DNA of 64,000 nucleotides, from contig NC_087064.1 in assembly GCF_963678635.1 (NCBI RefSeq), forward strand, positions 52,286,684 through 52,350,683. Reading direction: 5' to 3'. A program made the position numbers and the translations under genes. The notes below the pieces were generated by a model. The model searched no databases. It saw only the letters and a list, made by a program, of their open reading frames with translations, and had not been told where the DNA came from. The first letter of the stretch is position 1. Every line of letters starts with the position of its first letter. This DNA is from Symsagittifera roscoffensis (taxonomy: Eukaryota; Xenacoelomorpha; Acoela; Convolutidae). Below are positions 50,765-62,815 of this stretch, in pieces.

Positions 50765-51040
50765 ATGATGCCGTCACTAAATAGAAAAGAAAGAGTTGCA
50801 TGTCTTGAATGTGGCAGAGAATACACTCGCTTACACGCATCATGACATCGTAGAACCTGTGGTGTTTTGGAGTGTTCGAACTGTAGTTTTTATACATATA
50901 CCAGCGAGGCACTCACTAATCATATCAAGAAGAAGAATTCTTCTTGTCAACATAATGTTATTTTATTTACACAGCAATCTCGAAACACACGAATAAAATT
51001 AGTATATTTTCTATATAAACATAGAAATTACCATGAATAA
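50765..51040 (+). pseudogene. Zinc-finger ORF, right arm copy 1, with in-frame TGA
   Basis: ATGATG start, then R-V-A-C-L-E-C-G-R-E-Y-T-R-L-H-A-S, a TGA (50843-50845), H-R-R-T-C-G-V-L-E-C-S-N-C-S-F, T-S-E-A-L-T-N-H-I-K-K-K and a stop at 51038-51040 (92 codons). Spacing of C-x2-C, H, C and C-x2-C...H...C suits one or two C2H2-like fingers. The TGA falls between the first cysteine pair and its expected histidine. The same TGA is present in copy 2. Relative to copy 2 it lacks 9 nt, in frame. A small DNA- or RNA-binding protein of the element is likely. Whether the TGA is read through, spliced out or inactivating is open. Confidence 0.5.
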
Positions 51041-51384
51041 AAATTTTGCTGAAACTGAAAAGTTTGTATAGACTTTCAGTTTCAGCTAAAATTTTTTTGT
51101 GATAATTTTTTAAAAATCCTAGTAAAAATAATACATTTTTTTCATCACAATTTTTGATATATCATTTAAGTTTTTACTGAATAGTTGTGATTGATGATAA
51201 AACCAGCAACATCCCAGTTCAGAAAGTCGTGAAACTTTCAACAGAAATCGAACGGAAAACCTTTAATTTGGGGTAAAAAAATCCCTTGGTTGCAAGCTTG
51301 GAGAGATTTTGTTGAAATATAATTGTAGTAAAAGTTCATAACATACGCTAATGAGTGGTTAAGTGTTTGTTTAAAACTTATAAA

Positions 51385-52025
51385 AAACCGGATACTTATA
51401 AAACATCGACCAATTGAAAAGTTCGGCCTAGTTACCATTTAAAATTTTCCTTCTTTAGTGCTTGTGAAAGTGTTCATAGAGTAGAGCGATTTAAAGCAGA
51501 TAAAGGGGGTCAATTTATTAAAAATTGTGATGTTTGTAGAAAAATTGTAAAAAAAACTGGATACTTATAAAACATCGACCAATTAAAAGGTTTGGCCTTG
51601 TAACAATTTAAAAATTTTTCTTGTTTAGTGCTTGTAAAATTGTGCATAGAGTAGAGCGTTTGTGAGCAGATAAAGGCGGTCAATTTATTAAGAATTGTGG
51701 TGTTTGTTAAAAAATTATAAAAAAACTGGATACTTATAAAACATCGACCAATCGGCCAATTAAAAGGTTTGGCCTTGTTACCATTTTAAAATTTTTCTTG
51801 TTTAGTGCTTGTAAAAGTGTTCATAGAGTAGAGCGTTTTTAAGCAGATAAAGGAGGTCAATTTATTAAGAATTGTGGTGTTTGTTAAAAATTGTACAAAA
51901 AATTGGATACTTTTAAAACATCGGCCAATTGAAAGGTTTGGCCCTGTTACCATTTTAAAATTTTCCTTGTTTAAGGCTTGTAAAAGTGTTCATAGAGTAG
52001 AGCGTTTTTAAGCAGATAAAGGGGT
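51385..52025 (+). repeat. Four tandem units of about 168 bp
   Basis: Units start near 51385, 51553, 51721 and 51901 with AACTGGATACTTATAAAACATCG-type sequence cut at 20 bases here, and contain TTTAGTGCTTGTAAAA and TAGAGTAGAGCG. The left arm has only one such unit (about 42199-42330). Copy 2 of the array lies at about 55677-56317. Confidence 0.85.
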
Positions 52026-53683
52026 CAATTAATTGAGAATTATTCTTCTGCTTTTTGACAGTTTCAGAAAAAAATGATAATTGACCTAGAAAAAATTTTA
52101 AAAAATGTATGTTTTTGCTAACCTTTGAAAATTTCTAGATAATAATATACATCTTTCTCAACTAAAAATTTACTTAACTATAAAAATTCACAGTTGAAAC
52201 AGCAACATACAGTTATCCGATTGAGAAAATAATTTGAAGACTTTTAACAAAGAATTTCAATGGAAACTCAATTTATTTCATCAGGATTTTTGACTTAGTT
52301 TCACTAAAATTAGCTTATAAGTGATATCTTGAGAAAAAATCCAATATGAAAAGTGTCAAAGATTTTTTTATGTGTAATTTATTGGAAAAATTGGTATCAT
52401 TTGATAAACCTAATTAAACATTCCGATGTTGTGAGGATATTTTTGTGAATTAAACCCAACTCCGACATTTCCTGGAAGATTATATATGAAACATAAAGCA
52501 AAAAATTGCTTTCAAGATCTACATTTCATTATTTTGGATGAAAAAAATTCGTTGCGGAAATATTTTTAAAAATAAATATGGAGCTTGCTGACTAAGCAAA
52601 CTGATACTTTAGCAGACCAAATATTAATTATATCAAAATTTAACATGAGTATTTTCAATCAGACACACAGTATAGGTTTTGTTCTGGTTTCTTCAATTTT
52701 TTTTCATTTAGGTAGAACTATAGATTTTTGCTTTAAAAAATTCGCAAAACTATTTAATTGTTACAATTTGCTCCTTGATTTCCTTTTATAAATCAATTTT
52801 TCTGAGAAGTGTTCTTATAGAAGTTTTCAGACGTTGCAGAATTTAGGAACTCGGTTCACCTGCATATTTCTACTTCCGAAGGTTTTCAGATTATAATCAA
52901 TAGAGCTGCTCTTAATTTGTTCCAAAAACTCAACATAAAAAACATCTTTATATTCTCAATTTATGCATATGCTTTCGATTGCTTTAAGTAGTACAGATTG
53001 TTCTCACTTAGGCATTTTTGAGAAAATTTTCTAATTTCATTTCTGCCAACAAATTGTTTGTTCAATTGCTACTATTTTCCTGCTATATTCAACACTTCTG
53101 ACTGTTTTTTTCGCAAAGTAAGTTCTATGGCAAAAATATATCGTAAGTAGAAAGTAAGAAAAACCTTAAAACATGGAACAACTCTTCGAAAAAATTATGA
53201 AAGATATGTTGTAAAAGCAATAGAGAGATAATCATCATTTATGAAGAAGTTTTTGTTGAACTTCATCCAAAGTCTATTATACTTTTTATGAAAGGCTTAC
53301 CCTATTTTTAGTCAATTTTAGCACTAAACTGTTCGTTTTACATCATTGTTATAAATTTATTCTTTTTAACTTGATACTTTTCTCACATTTGTACAAAGTT
53401 GGGCAAATCATTGAGAAAAAACTGAGGAGGAGTTGAATCATGTAGTTTTATCTAGAAATTTCAATGAATATTGCTCCTATTGTTTATTTGAATTGAGATT
53501 CTTAGAAAAATTCTCCATGAACTGGATGAAAATTCAGTTGAGTACGCAAAAAAAATAACACAAGAAAAAAAATATAACAAGCAGTATCTCTGCAATTTTT
53601 CTCGTCAAGTCATTTGAATTTTTTGTATATAATGAATGAGATTCTACATTTTGATGTAAATTTGAGAGGATAGCTGGAAATCA

Positions 53684-53968
53684 ATGAATTTTTCAAGGCA
53701 AATCTCTGAAATAATTTTCCAAACCTCATCATGCAGGACTTTGATCTTCCAAATTCTTCCAAGAAAGAAAGAAATAAAGAACTTTGTTGAGAGTTTTTAC
53801 AAGTTTGGGAATCGGGTAAGGAATAAAAAGAGTCTATTATCGTACGAATTTTTATTTAGTTTCAGTTTGTCGAGAATAAATATAAAAATTTTTCTAGTCA
53901 GGGGTAATTCAGCAGAATTTTTATTTATGATACTCAAAATTGGGTTCCAAAGTAAACACTTTGATTGA
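53684..53968 (+). CDS. 94-aa hypothetical protein, copy 2
   Basis: Nearly identical duplicate of 49401-49685, differing at four positions (residue 2, one near residue 23, and two near residue 67-69). Same comments on a possible splice donor apply. No family recognised. Confidence 0.3.
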   Translation: MNFSRQISEIIFQTSSCRTLIFQILPRKKEIKNFVESFYKFGNRVRNKKSLLSYEFLFSFSLSRINIKIFLVRGNSAEFLFMILKIGFQSKHFD

Positions 53969-55047
53969 GTAAGTTGGCCTAATTAGTTTTTTTACTTAGT
54001 GGGAGAACTTTATTTTGGACAACATAAACGTCCAAAAAATTTTGAATAAAGTAAGAATCTACATCTTTTTCATCAATAAGGAAATCACACGGTATACATT
54101 TTCTTGTAGAGTAACTCAAGGAAGTTCAAATGTTTTTCATTTGACATTTTTCAAATAATGATTTTTTCATCCAAAGTTATGTCTAGAAACTGCTTAGTTC
54201 TGATTGGTTGAAACTTTTCCTGGAAAACTCTACAACTTTCGAAGGAATGACGTAGGCGATGACGACATTACCATAAAAGGAAAAATGCATAGGTGGTGAC
54301 GTCACTTCTGTTTTAGAATGGCGTCATTAACATAGAAGAGCCTATGAAACGAAAATTTAAGATAAGGAACATTATTTCGATTACTGTTTTGAATTTTTTT
54401 AAATACAAATTCAGGATTTTTCAGAGTATCTTTTAATCGATTATCCAAATTTAAAAATTTCCGGTTGTTTATATTACAATATACTTGAAAGAAATTGATA
54501 AAATTAGGTACTTTGGTAATTTAGTTTTTCATTGCCTCCAAAAATTTGAAAACTGTTCGATGGAATTATCAAAATTTGAAGTGAGTATCAAACCACAAAC
54601 CAGACAAGAAACCTCATTTATCTCATTTTGGTGTCAAATGTATATGTTCGTTATCTTGGAAAATTCAATAGAACTGAATAATTGCGAAATTTCATGTGAA
54701 TATTTCATTCTGATTGGTTGATATCAAAATTGTTGAAAACTCCATTTTGAGTAAAAGCTGATTGGTTGAGATCAAAAAAGATTAAAATTTCCCTATAAGT
54801 AATGATCGATTCTGATTGGTTGATATCAAAACTTTTGAAAACTCCATGGTTACATTGGATGATGTTTATTTTAACTTGATCAAATAGTACGATATCCATT
54901 CTAATTTTTTTCACGTTAAAAACAATTGTTCAATAAGTTTTCTGTTTTTAGTCATTTTTATTCATTTTTTGAGGCTATCAACCCTCCTTATCTAAAAGGT
55001 TGGGACATTTTAAATCTACAATTTTTCTTCAATTTTCTTTACTTACT

Positions 55048-55332
55048 ATGATGCCGTCACTAAATAGAAAAGAAAGAGTTGCATGTCTTGAATGTGGCAG
55101 AGAATACACTCGCTTACACGCATCATGACATCGTAGAACCTGTGGTGTTTTGGAGTGTTCGAACTGTAGTTTTTATACATATACCAGCGAGGCACTCACT
55201 AATCATATCAAGAAGAAGAATTCTTCTTGTCAACATAATGTTATTTTATTTACACAGCAATCTCGAAACACACTCCAGGTGAAAATAAAATTAGTATATT
55301 TTCTATATAAACATAGAAATTACCATGAATAA
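55048..55332 (+). pseudogene. Zinc-finger ORF, right arm copy 2, with in-frame TGA
   Basis: As in copy 1, but 95 codons long, keeping L-Q-V-K before I-K-L-V-Y. The TGA is at 55126-55128. Left-arm sequence supports the longer form, so copy 1 has lost 9 nt. Upstream boxes are duplicated with it. Confidence 0.5.
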
Positions 55333-58300
55333 AAATTTTTGCTGAAACTGAAAAGTTTGTATAGACTTTCAGTTTCAGCTAAAATTTTTTTGTGATAATT
55401 TTTAAAAATCCTAGTAAAAATAATACATTTTTTTCATCACAATTTTTGATATATCATTTAAGTTTTTACTGAATAGTTGTGATTGATGATAAAACCAGCA
55501 ACATTCCAGTTCAGAAAGTCGTGAAACTTTCAACAGAAATCGAACGGAAAACCTTTAATTTGGGGTAAAAAAATCCCTTGGTTGCAAGCTTGGAGAGATT
55601 TTGTTGAATTATAATTGTAGTAAAAGTTCATAACATACGCTAATGAGTGGTTAAGTGTTTGTTTAAAACTTATAAAAAACCGGATACTTATAAAACATCG
55701 ACCAATTGAAAAGTTCGGCCTAGTTACCATTTAAAATTTTCCTTCTTTAGTGCTTGTGAAAGTGTTCATAGAGTAGAGCGATTTAAAGCAGATAAAGGGG
55801 GTCAATTTATTAAAAATTGTGATGTTTGTAGAAAAATTGTAAAAAAAACTGGATACTTATAAAACATCGACCAATTAAAAGGTTTGGCCTTGTAACAATT
55901 TAAAAATTTTTCTTGTTTAGTGCTTGTAAAATTGTGCATAGAGTAGAGCGTTTGTGAGCAGATAAAGGCGGTCAATTTATTAAGAATTGTGGTGTTTGTT
56001 AAAAAATTATAAAAAAACTGGATACTTATAAAACATCGACTAATCGGCCAATTAAAAGGTTTGGCCTTGTTACCATTTTAAAATTTTTCTTGTTTAGTGC
56101 TTGTAAAAGTGTTCATAGAGTAGAGCGTTTTTAAGCAGATAAAGGAGGTCAATTTATTAAGAATTGTGGTGTTTGTTAAAAATTGTACAAAAAAATTGGA
56201 TACTTTTAAAACATCGGCCAATTGAAAGGTTTGGCCCTGTTACCATTTTAAAATTTTCCTTGTTTAAGGCTTGTAAAAGTGTTCATAGAGTAGAGCGTTT
56301 TTAAGCAGATAAAGGGGTCAATTAATTGAGAATTATTCTTCTGCTTTTTGACAGTTTCAGAAAAAAATGATAATTGACCTAGAAAAAATTTTAAAAAATG
56401 TATGTTTTTGCTAACCTTTGAAAATTTCTAGATAATAATATACATCTTTCTCAACTAAAAATTTACTTAACTATAAAAATTCACAGTTGAAACAGCAACA
56501 TACAGTTATCCGGTTGAGAAAATAATTTGAAGACTTTTAACAAAGAATTTCAATGGAAACTCAATTTATTTCATCAGGATTTTTGACTTAGTTTCACTAA
56601 AATTAGCTTATAAGTGATATCTTGAGAAAAAATCCAATATGAAAAGTGTCAAAGATTTTTTTATGTGTAATTTATTGGAAAAATTGGTATCATTTGATAA
56701 ACCTAATTAAACATTCCGATGTTGTGAGGATATTTTTGTGAATTAAACCCAACTCCGACATTTCCTGGAAGATTATATATGAAACATAAAGCAAAAAATT
56801 GCTTTCAAGATCTACATTTCATTATTTTGGATGAAAAAAATTCGTTGCGGAAATATTTTTAAAAATAAATATGGAGCTTGCTGACTAAGCAAACTGATAC
56901 TTTAGCAGACCAAATATTAATTATATCAAAATTTAACATGAGTATTTTCAATCAGACACACAGTATAGGTTTTGTTCTGGTTTCTTCAATTTTTTTTCAT
57001 TTAGGTAGAACTATAGATTTTTGCTTTAAAAAATTCGCAAAACTATTTAATTGTTACAATTTGCTCCTTGATTTCCTTTTATAAATCAATTTTTCTGAGA
57101 AGTGTTCTTATAGAAGTTTTCAGACGTTGCAGAATTTAGGAACTCGGTTCACCTGCATATTTCTACTTCCGAAGGTTTTCAGATTATAATCAATAGAGCT
57201 GCTCTTAATTTGTTCCAAAAACTCAACATAAAAAACATCTTTATATTCTCAATTTATGCATATGCTTTCGATTGCTTTAAGTAGTACAGATTGTTCTCAC
57301 TTAGGCATTTTTGAGAAAATTTTCTAATTTCATTTCTGCCAACAAATTGTTTGTTCAATTGCTACTATTTTCCTGCTATATTCAACACTTCTGACTATTT
57401 TTTTCGCAAAGTAAGTTCTATGGCAAAAATATATCGTAAGTAGAAAGTAAGAAAAACCTTAAAACATGGAACAACTCTTCGAAAAAATTATGAAAGATAT
57501 GTTGTAAAAGCAATAGAGAGATAATCATCATTTATGAAGAAGTTTTTGTTGAACTTCATCCAAAGTCTATTATACTTTTTATGAAAGGCTTACCCTATTT
57601 TTAGTCAATTTTAGCACTAAACTGTTCGTTTTACATCATTGTTATAAATTTATTCTTTTTAACTTGATACTTTTCTCACATTTGTACAAAGTTGGGCAAA
57701 TCATTGAGAAAAAACTGAGGAGGAGTTGAATCATGTAGTTTTATCTAGAAATTTCAATGAATATTGCTCCTATTGTTTATTTGAATTGAGATTCTTAGAA
57801 AAATTCTCCATGAACTGGATGAAAAATCAGTTGAGTACGCAAAAAAAAGGTTAAAAATGGAAAAATGTGGATAGATTTGTTTAACTTTTTTAATTTTGTT
57901 TTCTCAAAAATTACGATTAAATTCTTTACTTCACCAAGAAATTGGAAGTTTCAATATTGATTCAGCTTATATGAGCTTTCCTTTTAGTTTTCAGAGTATT
58001 ATTTAACACTCGTTTCAGCTCAAAATATGGTAAATTTTATCGTATTTAAATATTTTGAGAGAAAATTGTGGAAAATTCCATATATTTTAAAATTTGTAAC
58101 ATTGTCTCAACATCGTTTCAACGTTTCAAATGAAATACAACTTGAGCTTAATTTTTATCTCTGTAAGTAAGTATACTCTTTCATTTAGATCAGAAGCAAC
58201 AAAAATTTAGCCAAAACTTTGATGTTTCTGCAAATTTTTTTATAAAAACTTAAAATGTTTGCAATTTTTCACACAAACTTTTTTCTGGATCTTCTGTAGA

Positions 58301-59126
58301 TTAGAAACCAATATGAGCTTTGCCTCTGGTATGCAGAGCTATATTTAAATTGATTTTGAGCTCAAGTTAGGGTAAATTTTATCATATTTCAGTATTTTGA
58401 GAGAAAAAAATGAACAAATCCATTTTTCTATTTAAAATTTGTATCATTGTCTCAGCATGATTCAAATTAAAATACAATTTGGGACTAATTTTAAGCTCTA
58501 CACGCTTTTATGTTTTTACAATTACATCATATGGAACAAAAATTTTGACCAATACCTGAGTTTTTTGCAATTCCTTCCAAAAACTTAAAGTTTTTGCAAC
58601 TTTTTCCAAAACTTTGAACTTTTGAAATTTTTTCAAAAAATTGAAATTTTTCGAAATTGCAGTAGGTTTCAGCAAAGTTTCAGGTTGATAGAACCTTGTT
58701 TCAATAAGTAAGATTATCTAATAACTTAATCATTAAGTCGAATTATAACAAATCTTATCGTGTTTTGAAGTTTTAAAAAAAAAATCAGTTTTTTTTGATA
58801 AAAAGCCTCAATTTTGAAACTCTTTCCATTGACTTACCATGTACCAAAAAACAGATTAAAAGACCTTTATTCTACAATCTGCACGTAATCAACCATTAAT
58901 TTTTTCCAATTAGATAACGCGCACCGGGATTTTTGCGAAAAAAACTAGACATTTCCACACAAAACCCAAAAAACACCATTTTTCTTCAGCTTACCATCAC
59001 ACTGAAAGCTTAATATTGGTATTCCCTATCTTAATACCTTATAACTCTATACCCAATGTTAATACATAGCATGGCGGACCGTAAATCTATAACGTATCTT
59101 AAAACGTGTCCGGCATGCTCTCCCAT

Positions 59127-59145
59127 CCCCCCCCCCCCCCCCCCC
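59127..59145 (-). repeat. Poly-C run near the right end
   Basis: Nineteen C, the mirror of the poly-G at 39595-39610. Confidence 0.9.
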
Positions 59146-59169
59146 ACTATAGCCCCAACATCTACTACT

Positions 59170-59175
59170 GCATTA
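59170..59175. repeat. Target duplication GCATTA, right copy
   Basis: Exact match to 39565-39570. Confidence 0.75.
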
Positions 59176-59596
59176 CAACTAATTTGATCAACTCAGCAGG
59201 ATGGTTTTTAGTTGAACATTCCAATTCTTGAATTTTACGGAATTTTTAATCTGGAAAAACGAAATGCGAGAACTAACCATCTAAGTAAAGTGAAAAAATT
59301 GATGATAAACAGTTTCTGATGTCTAAAAGTCAATTTACATAATCGGTTCCCAAGTAGGCCTCATAGACAACAGAACATAATCGGTCCCAGTCCCAAAACG
59401 CTTGTGGTCAAGCAAATTTTTTTTTACAATTTAAAAAATAAGTTATAATCCATCCAAAGTTCATTTTATTGGTTGGATTTGTTTCCATTTTTTTCGCGTT
59501 TGCAACATTTATCACATGTGTAGTGCCGAAATTTCGCAACAATGCTCTGACGGTAGGGCCTCAATCTCAACCCTAATTTTTGAACCCCAACGTTCT
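59176..59596. other. Spacer before LTR D
   Basis: No gene or repeat end recognised. Confidence 0.4.
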
Positions 59597-59932
59597 TGAA
59601 CCAGTTCAAAACAAGTATTCAATATATCCACCTACATTTTTAATAACTATCACAGTAAAATACTTAGAACTAACCAATCATGATCCATGACTAAAACTTA
59701 CAAAAATTTGTATGGCTGAAACTGTTTATACTTTTTGCCAGAGAAGAAAAAATTTAACTTTGCAAACAGTTGTTTTTCTTCTCCTCTAATCACGCAAGAA
59801 CACAAGTATATACTAGATCTATTGAGACCAGGAAATATAAGAACAAGATTAGGTTCGGTATTAGACTAAAAATTTGCACGGATCTCTTCGTCCGAAAACA
59901 AGATAGCGTGACGACCAGACGGTGTACCTTAT
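59597..59932 (+). mobile_element. LTR D, part 1 (before the LINE insertion)
   Basis: Plus-strand LTR of the same superfamily, opening TGAACCAGTTC. The stem-loop is degraded here (GCTGAAACTG versus CTTTTTGCC). The AGTATATACTAGATCTATTGAG promoter region and the GTCCGAAAACAAGATAGCG block are kept. Interrupted after TGTACCTTAT. It continues at 63478. Confidence 0.8.
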
Positions 59933-60069
59933 AGACGAAGCCGCCTTCAAGTGGTAGACCCGGCATCCCGGCTTGCTCAGAAGTCTCCGGATTTTTGGTT
60001 ACGGAGTGTCTGAAGCCGGCCAGGTTGCTCCGCCTGCTCATACTCACGCTGCTCATACTCACGCCAGAC

Positions 60070-60190
60070 CTGTGACAAATGTGGCTGGATACATTTTGAA
60101 TGCAGTGGCCTCAAATTTTCAAAAGAACATCACAGAGACTTTTACTGCCCCCTTTGCACTTCTACTTTCATTTTACCTCCCCCAGAACCA
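60070..60190 (+). pseudogene. PHD-type finger of the LINE
   Basis: One frame gives T-C-D-K-C-G-W-I-H-F-E-C-S-G-L, then H-H-R-D-F-Y-C-P-L-C-T. The Cys/His spacing and W-I-H-F-E-C are typical of PHD fingers in the N-terminal ORF or region of some CR1- and Jockey-type LINEs. The upstream part is not open, so the start is lost. Confidence 0.55.
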
Positions 60191-60295
60191 AAACCCCATC
60201 CACCACCTCTTACCAAGTAACGATTCCCACAAAACAAACCTTGCCCACAGCCCCTTCTGCAACCAATTCCCAAACCAAACAATCTAAAGCATCCT

Positions 60296-61015
60296 TAGAA
60301 CCCTCCAGTTTAATTGTAATGGAATCTTTGGGAAAGCTCCTGAAATTGCAGCTTTCCTAGCCCGGAATTAAATACACATAGCCCTATTCCAAGAAGCCAA
60401 GCTCAAGAAACAAAGCCGTATACCCTCACTAGGTCCCTTATTCACTCTAATTCGAAAGGACGGGCGCATAGAGGGTGGAGGCCTTCTCATTGCAATACAT
60501 GAATCCATACATTACGAAGAAGTAAGTTTAAATAACGACGGAACACTAGAGGCTTTGTGTTTAATAGTAGTAGCCGGTACGTCGAAACTTCGTATTAGTA
60601 TTTTTTGTATCACCCCCTAGATTTAGTTGTCCCCCAAATTACACTGAGTCCTTTACTGATCTCCTGATTCCAAGCGGCACTCTTGCAAACGGGGATACAA
60701 ACGCCCACTCTTCCCTCTGGAGTTCATATTTAGAAGAAGATCAACGTGGTCATTACAAATGAAATAACTGAACCCATTTACGCCCCCCTAAATGATGATA
60801 CCCAAACAAGAGTACCTTTTAATTCTTTATCCTCTGATGCACAATTATCCTCTCTTGACATCTCCCTAGCATCGCAGAGCCTTTTACTTTCTTCGGCCCG
60901 GACCCCAATGAAATCTCTAGGCTCCGACCACCTCCCCATAATTATCGAATTACCTCTAGAGAACAGCATACACTTTTCTCCGAAAAAGATTTTATTAATT
61001 TCCTCAGTGCTGATT
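60296..61015 (+). pseudogene. APE-type endonuclease of the LINE
   Basis: The beginning L-R-T-L-Q-F-N-C-N-G-I is at 60296, then I-A-L-F-Q-E-A-K-L after an in-frame TAA, then G-D-T-N-A-H-S-S-L-W (60693-60722) and S-D-H-L-P-I (about 60925-60942). These are the metal-binding and catalytic motifs of LINE endonucleases: N, QE, GDxNAH and SDHxP. The segments lie in different frames and the copy is dead. Confidence 0.75.
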
Positions 61016-61329
61016 GGCGGCAATTTACCAAGGAGATTGAGTCGAGTTGCCTTGCCTCGAGGTTTTGTTCTTTAGTTAAGGTCAGGTTGCCTTGCCTCGA
61101 GGTTTTCTTCTTCAGTTAAGGCCTCGAGGTTTTCTTCTTCAGTTAAGGTCAACTCTTTCGGGATCTGGTACTGAGGGCAGCACGCCACCACATCCCCGCC
61201 GGGCGCCACGGCCATTACATCCCGACTCTTTTTCCAGAGTCGGCCTCTCTTTTTCCTGAAAGAGATCTCGATCGCCGCAATAATCAGCCCATTGAACCTA
61301 CACAGCACTCTCGTCTCACTCCTTCCCAA

Positions 61330-62470
61330 TTGAACTCCCAACTCCTTAATCAGACAGCAAAAGACAACAGAAACAAATGGCGTATATTCCTCCAAACCTG
61401 TGATTACCGCACTGGCGCCAGAAAACTCTGGAAAATGGTACGCTCCCTAAACGGATACAGGCCTGTGGTAGGAGGGCACCCTATTCAATTTGAATTGAAA
61501 ACAATCTCTTCAGACTCAGACATAGCTAAGGCTTTTAATAAACAGATTACAAATGCCAGGATTCATGGGTTAGATAAGCTTCTCCGGAAAACCAGACGCC
61601 AAATTGCCAAGCTCACCCTGTTAGATAACCCCATTTTCGCCCCCCACAAACTAATCAAACCCTCGCGAGCTCATGGTCCGGATGGCTTTTGTAACTTTCA
61701 CTTAAATCACATGGGGCCCCTAGCTCTTGAATTTTCAACCCTTTTTTTAAATATGTCGCTGTCTGAAAATTTTATCCGTCAAATGTGGAAAAATTTGAAG
61801 ATAATCCCCCTACCTAAATTCGAAAAGGACCATAAATTATCCACTTCTTATAAGCCCATCTCTTTAATTTGCTTGCTGTTAAAGTCTTAGAAAGGCTCTT
61901 TCATCTTTTTTTAAACAACGTATCTCCCTACCGCCGCACATCAACATGTTTTTCGTCCTTTCCTTTCTATCACTACTGCGCTTTTCACACTAGAATTTTT
62001 TGTCAGAGACGGTTTTAACCAATTCCCCTCCCGCACCGTTTTCTCAATGCTTGACAACTCGAAGGGTTTTGATATGGTGTGTCATCGTATTATCGCGGAA
62101 CTAATTTTTGACAACCGCTCCCGAGAGGTTTTGTTCGTTGGCTGAGTAACTACTTGAACGGCAGACAAGCCACTACTCTTTTTAACAACCAAGAATCCTT
62201 TTAAAATAGTTCACTGTGGAGTCCCCCAGAGCTCTGTTCTTTCGCCAGTCTTTTTAATTTTTACGTCCATGACCATCCAACACCAACCGATAATGTTCGT
62301 CTCACAGCTTACGCTGACAAATTTCATCCCTTTTATCAAAGCCCTGATGTAGAGGCAGCATCTCAATCGTTGAACGATTACCTTTATCATCTTTTTTTAT
62401 TTTTTTTTTCGTTTCCAGGAAATTTTCTTTCGCGTCCTTTTAAGGATCAGTTAGCCTTTTTTCTTCAAAC
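61330..62470 (+). pseudogene. Reverse transcriptase of the LINE, broken
   Basis: An open stretch to 61890 includes G-P-D-G-F, I-I-P-L-P-K and S-Y-K-P-I-S-L, the early RT blocks of non-LTR elements. After a stop, other frames give S-M-L-D-N-S-K-G-F-D (catalytic block A), G-V-P-Q-S-S-V-L-S-P and A-Y-A-D-K-F (about 62308-62325). The last should be A-Y-A-D-D, so a catalytic aspartate is lost. A poly-T insertion (62390-62412) and several indels break the frame. Confidence 0.75.
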
Positions 62471-62815
62471 AATAAAGATTTTAACAAAACACCCAGTGTA
62501 CTTTTAAACAAAGAGCCACTCCCTCTTAACAAAACTCAAACGTTTTAGGGGTTACTTTTGACCCAACTTTACGCTCTGTTGCACACTGTAAAAGATCCAC
62601 CGACTGGGCTCGACGCAGGATAGGTGTCCTGAAAGCGTTTGCAGCATCCTCTCGGGACAGTCTAAAGAAGCCCTCCTCTTAACTTACAAAGCCTCGGTAC
62701 GCCCCATTTTTTATTATGGTTCCCTGCTTGGTCACATGCCGTCAGCAAAACTTCCATTAACCACCTGCAGGTTACCCAAAATCAATCCCTCAGAGTTATT
62801 ACCCGCTCAACACTT

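Larger units (their letters stand above)
49271..53554 (+). repeat. 4.28-kb right-arm tandem duplication, copy 1
   Basis: Begins ATAACACAAGAAAA and ends GAGTACGCAAAAAAA, directly followed by copy 2. The two copies differ at only a few positions, including a 9-nt in-frame difference in the zinc-finger ORF. It carries the small ORFs, CCAAT/CRE cluster, zinc-finger ORF and 168-bp repeats. Confidence 0.92.
53555..57848 (+). repeat. 4.29-kb right-arm tandem duplication, copy 2
   Basis: Second copy of 49271-53554. It ends GAGTACGCAAAAAAAA before GGTTAAAAATGG, where the arm continues as single sequence to the right end. It includes the duplicate 94-aa ORF (53684-53968) and the CRE and CCAAT clusters. 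Confidence 0.92.
39571..59169. mobile_element. Giant TIR element, 19.6 kb, Maverick/Polinton-like ends
   Basis: The ends are inverted: AGTAGATGTTGGGGCTA at 39574-39590 is matched by its perfect complement at 59150-59166, and the next few outer bases also match partly. The right end reads AGT outermost, as in Polintons. Homology between the arms continues inward for about 4 kb with indels. The flanks carry an exact 6-bp duplication. Size, AGT end and 6-bp duplication fit Maverick/Polinton. However, I see no DNA polymerase B, integrase, packaging ATPase, protease or capsid ORF, only short and partly broken ORFs. It is either a non-autonomous derivative, a decayed copy, or another family with 6-bp duplications. 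Runs of 16 G and 19 C lie close to the ends. Confidence 0.65.
54360..59169 (-). repeat. Right terminal inverted repeat, about 4.8 kb
   Basis: Reverse complement of the left arm 39571-43650. It is longer because of the four-unit 168-bp array and other insertions. The arms are clearly diverged, whereas the two tandem copies are nearly identical, so the tandem duplication is the younger event. The inner limit is approximate. Confidence 0.75.

Noticed and set aside
50843-50845. A variant genetic code with TGA as a sense codon
   Set aside because: Other genes in the window use TGA as a proper stop (ORF A, env, ORF1). The broken ORFs more likely reflect decay or spliced segments.
39571-59169. Maverick/Polinton core genes (PolB, integrase, ATPase, capsid)
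   Set aside because: I looked for long frames and motifs such as the polymerase D-T-D-S on both strands and saw none. The assignment rests only on ends and size.
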